Positions 59,333 through 64,000 of a DNA stretch of 64,000 bases are shown one piece after another; position 1 is the stretch's first letter; every line of letters starts with the position of its first letter. This stretch comes from Persea americana (taxonomy: Eukaryota; Streptophyta; Magnoliopsida; Laurales; Lauraceae), in the NCBI GenBank assembly GCA_029852735.1, contig CM056817.1, positions 4,216,501-4,280,500 of the forward strand. Direction: 5' to 3'. The notes beneath the pieces were generated by a model. The model saw nothing but the letters and a program-made list of their open reading frames with translations, ran no database searches and was not told where the DNA came from. The position numbers were made by a program, and so were the translations under genes.

Positions 59333-59494
59333 TTATACATACTTCCCTCACCATATGGTGAGGGACACTTCCTTTTTTGGAAATTTTCTAGTACAAAAGG
59401 GAATTTTCAAGTACATAGGGTGAGGTACACTTGTACTTGAAAATTCCCAAAAAGGGAAGTGTCCCTCACCATATGGTGAGGGAAGTATGTATAA
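59333..59494. repeat. Near-perfect 62-bp inverted repeat (foldback MITE)
   Basis: The arms 59,333-59,394 and 59,433-59,494 begin TTATACATACTTCCCTCACC and differ at very few bases. Each arm itself contains the palindrome CCCTCACCATATGGTGAGGG. The loop is about 38 bp. Flanking TA could be a 2-bp duplication of Stowaway type, but the termini are not the canonical CTCCCTCC. Confidence 0.88.
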
Positions 59495-60755
59495 AAATAC
59501 TCCACGTATATGTATATAGGGTATAGAGAGATTATTTTCTCGAAAATTAGTTTTTTTTCCCCAAAAGAGAGCCCCATATTTTTGTCAAAACCAGACAAAT
59601 TCTTTGACCTTTGGTAGAGGGGGTCGTTGAATATTTCATAAAAATTTAGAGGGTATATATAATTAATTACTGAAATGCAAGGTCTTTTTATCATTATAAA
59701 AGGGCTTGCGTTTAGGGGGCATTAAAAAAATGTTTCTTTCCAACTCTCACTAACTTTTTTTTTTTTTTTTGTAAAATACTCTCAGTACCTTGTAGGCCAT
59801 ATCCCAAACATGTTCTGATGCATAATGGGCTCTGACTCTCTGCCATTGCTTCTGGTGGTCAATTACATGGGTGGGATGGTCAAAAGATCATCTCTTGATC
59901 CATGGGTCATTGGATCCAAATGGTTAATTGATCCCATTTGAGATGCCATTTGTGCTTGAACAAAGGAGAATGGAATCACACAATTCAAAGAAAGGATTGT
60001 AATCCAAATAATAATATTACAGAAGTCACTTTCTCACTTTCCTATAATAGTTTTTTTTTTTTTTTTTTTAATTTTTGAAAGAAACCTATAATAATTTTTA
60101 TACTTACTTACAGTTGAAAGAACAATGAATTAAAAAGAAAATAGCAACTCAATAGATAATTAATGAAATCTAAGAAAACTAATGTAAACAATTTGAGATG
60201 AAGTGGGCCTCCTAGTTAAGTATATGAAGTGGGCTTGGTGCTTGAACTTAGGCTTCCAAACTGGGCTTCCCCTTAATGGGCCACTGCACCTCCTTTCTTT
60301 CAAATCACTCTTACTTGTAGGCTACGTCCCATACATATATTGATGTGCGATGAGATAGCTACCACTGTGCCAATTCACTAAAATGGGTTTGATGGTCAAA
60401 CCTATATCTTGATCCATTGTTCATTGGATTAATGTGGTTAATTGATATCATTAAAAATGTTGTGAATGATTAGTACTTCATAACCTCAACCGCATCAACC
60501 ACATGCTTTATGAGATTAGAGTCACTAGGGAAGGCAATGGGCCTACCAATCCCTGGCTGCTCGATAAGAATTATGCAAAAGATCAGCTCCATCATATTAT
60601 CCTAACCCTTGAGGGAGAATCTTCTCCTAGGAGCGGACTGCATAGACAACCCTTCCTTATTGTGAAAAGAGTAATGAACTAATGAAAAGAAAAGGCTACT
60701 ATAAAGATAAAGTGAGCATACCAATTTAAGAATGAAGTGGGCTTGGTACATAAAC
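59495..60755. other. Intergenic DNA
   Basis: No gene. A pair of related segments at 59,780-59,945 and 60,310-60,445 share 'gtaggc.a..tccca.acat', 'tgatg...atg', 'ttgatccat.g.tcattgga' and 'tggttaattgat', so a diverged direct repeat of about 530 bp spacing is likely. There is a poly-T run at 60,051-60,069. Confidence 0.5.
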
Positions 60756-60758
60756 TTA

Positions 60759-61612
60759 GGGCCTATTTCTTTACAAGTATTTTTGACAGGAATTCAGGCT
60801 GTCTGTGGATTCAAGAATTCCTGTCAGAAATTCAATGTTCTTTTGGTGGAATTCCTAGTATTCAAGGCAGCCAGAATTTTCAATTGCCAAAAAAGTGAAA
60901 TTCTAAAATGCTAACCCCTCCAAGAGCATTTCAAAATTCTGGAACTCTGAGAAGTTTGGTTGGAACTCCGGCACCCAACTGTGAACCCTCCTACCAACAA
61001 TAAAATGGGCCCCATATTTACAATTATAAAAATTGTACCTATACAATTCCTATCAAGATGGGTCCATGTTCAAATTTCTAAAATTGGGCCCCACACTTCC
61101 GTTTCTAAAAGATAGGCTCATGTACCCTATACCTGAGGTGGGTCCACATTATAATTCTTACAGTTGGGTCCCAAGTTCACAACCACAAAAGGTGGGTCCC
61201 ATGTACTACAATGCATAAAACGTGTAATTCCATTCTAAAATTTATGTAGCAATGAAATATGAGTTTTATGAAATTCAGAAATTTAGAAATTCTCAGGCAA
61301 GAACTCAGATGACATGTGATCATTTTTTGCAGGGAATATGTTTTTTATTTTCTATTTTTGCTAATTGAATTGTGAAATTGGTATATAAACAATGCATATA
61401 AAAGCAAAATTCTAGTTAGGAATTCTTATAGTTATGAAACAGAGAATTCAGGAAATTTAGAAATTCAGGAATTCTCAGGCAGGAATTCAGGCATAAAAGA
61501 AACAGGGAATTCAAGAATAACAGAATTCAGTAGCATTTCAGAATTCCAGCATTTGAAAATTCCAGACAGCCACCATACATGAATTCCAAGAATTCTAGGA
61601 AAGAAACGGGCC
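60759..61612. mobile_element. PIF/Harbinger (Tourist-like) non-autonomous element with TTA TSD
   Basis: Begins GGGCCTATTTCTTT and ends AAAGAAACGGGCCC, inverted repeats with a GGGCC start. It is flanked by TTA (60,756-60,758 and 61,613-61,615), the 3-bp duplication typical of Harbinger transposases. The interior is full of 'ggaattca', 'gaattcc' and 'cagaattc' phrases in both orientations, making many small hairpins, and no transposase is encoded. Confidence 0.85.
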
Positions 61613-61615
61613 CTT

Positions 61616-62070
61616 AGTCTTCCATGTTAGACGCTTCCTCTTGATCTTCATGGGTATTAAACATACCCATGATGAATGGTTGCAGATTGTTCACATCTTG
61701 TGTTCGGTCCAGGAATTTTGAAGGTCCACGATTTATTTAAAGAGTTCAGATGTAGCTTAACAGTGAGGTGAGCAAACTTCAGACCTCCAAATCCAATGGC
61801 TGGATATGATCAATCTGGGGGGCCTGTGAAGAACCTTGTGATCATCATCCATGATAAAAAAATCTCACCAAATAATGCATTCACATGAGGTGAATGGTGG
61901 GCCTCTGTAGCCTCTCGCAAAAACATGTGTAGGAAAACAATAGAAAGACCTAATAAAGTGATCCAAAGCCAATGGGCCACACAACCAGACCCATGGCTCA
62001 CATGTGGAATTCAAAGAAGTTTAGGCTTTATTACTTTAATGAGTGTCATAGAAATAGTTTTTTAATAGAA
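61616..62070. other. Intergenic DNA
   Basis: No supported feature was seen. Confidence 0.4.
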
Positions 62071-62520
62071 GAATGTTAGGGCACGGATAAATAGGGAAGG
62101 GAAACAAATAAAGAGGAAGAAGAGAAAATAAGAGTAGAAAATAGATAGAATGTTAGGGCACGGATAAATAGCAGAAGAGAAAAATGAGAAAAAGAGCTAA
62201 GCAATGGGGTAGGGAAGAAGAGAAAAGTAAAAGAAAAGGAGATAAAAGTAAATAAGGTAGAGAACAAGAAAATACAATGGATTCATGAGATGAAACGATG
62301 GAGATGAGTGGAGAAGATGGAAAGAGATACAAAGATGGGAAGAGGTGTAGGTTCAGCTGATGAAAAGACGCATTTGAATGGAGAAGATGAAAGGAGATGA
62401 GTAAAATGGAAGACGCGTAGGTTCGGGTGATGAAAAGATGAAGATGAATGAAGAAGATGAGAAAATGGCCTAGTATTGAAGATGATTAGAGGTGTGTGTT
62501 CAATGAATGCACATGAAGAA
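62071..62520. repeat. Purine-rich strand-asymmetric region with 77-bp duplication
   Basis: The + strand is almost all A and G with few C or T for about 450 bp. 'gaatgttagggcacggataa' occurs at 62,071 and 62,148. 'aggt.cgggtgatgaaaaga'-type phrases recur near 62,350 and 62,412. Open frames on the - strand are Ser/Phe/Leu-rich because of this composition and are not evidence of a gene. Confidence 0.6.
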
Positions 62521-62711
62521 TCATGAGTTTTGACGGGTGGAATGAAGAAAGATGCCATCTTCTTCTCTTCTTTTCCTTCTTCTTTCCCTTTGCCGTCAAT
62601 TTAGGAAATAATGGTTTCGTTGACTTCAACAAATTGGGGGCATAATGGAAAAATAATAGGAGAGATTTGAGAGATTGGATTGTTCCCATTTTTAGTGAAA
62701 ATTTTCTTGGT

Positions 62712-63660
62712 AAGTGTCCTAAGGGGTCCTTCATCAATTTCACTTGTGATGTGAAAGTGCTTTACATATGATAATGACTCGTGCGGGTGAGATTCCCCTG
62801 TTTTTCATTATCACATCATTTCACATGTGCATCTATAAACAATCCAATTGTTTTCACAAACTCCTCAAAATCTATGATCCGCTAGGAGCTGAAGACTTAC
62901 CTCGAAGTCAGTTTTGGCCTTTTAAAGAGAATCAACGGTTCATATCGTAAAAATGAGGTCTACAAAAGCATAAAACAGTAGATTTAGGTATGAATATTTT
63001 TGTAAATATCTCAAAACCCATGCAACATCAACATATGAGATTTGGTCTCCTAGCCCGTTTTGACCTTATAAAGAGGATAGATGGTTCGAATTAGGATTTC
63101 AGGGCCCACATAATTAAAAAACCTGAAAAAAGGGATTGCCATTGTGGGACGTTATAAGGATGTCATTTACATTAGATTAATCCAACGGTTGTACGTTTTT
63201 TGAAGATATCTCAACATCCATGATTAAGATGTAAGATTTGACCCCTTAGCCGTTATTTGCCTCCTAAAGAGAATCAATTGATCGGATCATGAAAATAGGG
63301 CCCACTAAAGTTCAAATTTTCAGATATTTGCCTTTGGACTTTTCTGTAAATATCTCAAACTAGGTGATGAATCAACGACTAAAAATCGGATCCCTAGCCA
63401 TGTCTGAGCTTCAGCAGAGAATGAATGGTCTTGATTACAAAAAAGGGGCCCACAGAAAGTTAAAACATAAAAAAGGTAACACTATAACCAGTAGCCTGCG
63501 AAATTGTTTCACACCCTCTTAGGTGTGAGAATTATGGGCTAAAAAACAACCCTTTTTCATACGATTTTCACATGTATTTTTTACCCATCTCATGCGTAAA
63601 TTAGACCAAATAAACATGATTGTGCGTAACCATTACGCATGCGAACCATTTACAACAACT
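62712..63660 (+). repeat. Dispersed subrepeat element, copy 3
   Basis: Four diverged units of about 150-200 bp start near 62,855, 63,000, 63,200 and 63,345. Each has 'atatctcaa..cc.atg', 'gatttg.tc.cctagcc.gtt', 'aaagag.at.aatggt' and 'aaaa..ggggcccac' in that order. It ends with 'catgattgtgcgtaaccatt' and 'acgcatg.gaaccatttac', the same closing module as in the IF-3 intron 3 copy. Confidence 0.75.
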
Positions 63661-64000
63661 AAGTTTTTTTTAGGAATTGTAGTAATTGGAGCCCACCATT
63701 TAAAGATTACAATGTAAAACCCATCATTTGCATCATTTGAGAATTTTATGAGGTCATTTTACATATAAATTTCACGTTGTCGATGATCACCAAGAAGACA
63801 TGGGATATTTACCATTTTAGATTTTAGATAGATCCAGAGACCAATGGTGATTACCAAGAAGACATGATGATCGATTTTGCAAGATACTTACCATTTTAGA
63901 TTACAGAGATAAAATAGATTAGTTAGGTTTTCGTTATTGGAGATCAAAGAGATTAGTTAGAGATTGTAGGTTTGAGTTTGAATAGTCTTGATTGGTTATT
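63661..64000. other. Right edge, non-coding
   Basis: A short direct repeat, 'accaagaagacatg' with 'tttaccattttagatt' or 'cttaccattttagatt', occurs near 63,789-63,831 and 63,854-63,902. No gene was seen. Confidence 0.45.

Noticed and set aside
62076..62558. - strand Ser/Phe-rich frames as a membrane protein
   Set aside because: They mirror the purine-rich + strand; composition alone explains the open frames.

Overview
This is nuclear DNA of a flowering plant. It is AT-rich, its genes are split by GT-AG introns, and most of it is decayed transposable elements. Two complete protein genes can be read with every splice site. One is an organellar (probably mitochondrial) translation initiation factor IF-3 on the + strand (26,775-47,355, 8 coding exons, 614 aa). 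The other is cytosolic ribosomal protein eL18 on the - strand (56,929-50,998, 5 coding exons, 187 aa). Large introns and dense repeats suggest a mid-sized to large genome, perhaps a magnoliid or other woody lineage, but the sequence alone does not settle the species.

Layout. 1-6 kb holds repeat-like DNA with an array of SalI-type inverted-repeat cassettes (1.17-1.56 kb), a palindromic MITE-like junction (2.4-2.7 kb) and a frameshifted subtilase pseudogene (3.7-4.4 kb, -). 6.1-18.2 kb is a tandem segmental duplication: a unit of about 3.5 kb occurs as copy A (later split by a solo LTR and a 2.5-kb insertion), copy B and a truncated copy C. 18.25-26.42 kb lies between long terminal inverted repeats that resemble hAT/Tip100 ends, and contains a second solo LTR of the same family (TSD ACATC) and a hAT-type element. 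It ends about 360 bp upstream of the IF-3 start codon.

The IF-3 gene takes up 20.6 kb. Its core is about 165 codons spread over seven exons, followed by one large exon that encodes a roughly 370-residue low-complexity C-terminal extension with a 44-aa tandem duplication. The introns hold a LINE 3' fragment, an antisense RRM/DUF4283 LINE-ORF1-like pseudogene, an antisense Ty1-copia pseudogene, a Mutator-like element with a perfect 9-bp target duplication, and several tandem and inverted repeats.

The eL18 gene has a coding exon 1 consisting only of ATG, a telo-box and a site II element upstream, and a 4.4-kb intron full of foldback and tandem repeats. 57-64 kb is intergenic: a hAT-like MITE, a cluster of MITEs set in TA microsatellites, a near-perfect 62-bp palindrome, a Harbinger/Tourist-like element and a subrepeat-bearing dispersed element that also occurs in an IF-3 intron and an eL18 intron.

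The two genes serve different translation systems (organellar initiation and the cytosolic 60S subunit). Nothing shows that they are co-regulated. I found no tRNA or rRNA gene, no CRISPR array and no evidence of a multi-gene system; the novelty here is mainly in repeat architecture and in the IF-3 extension.
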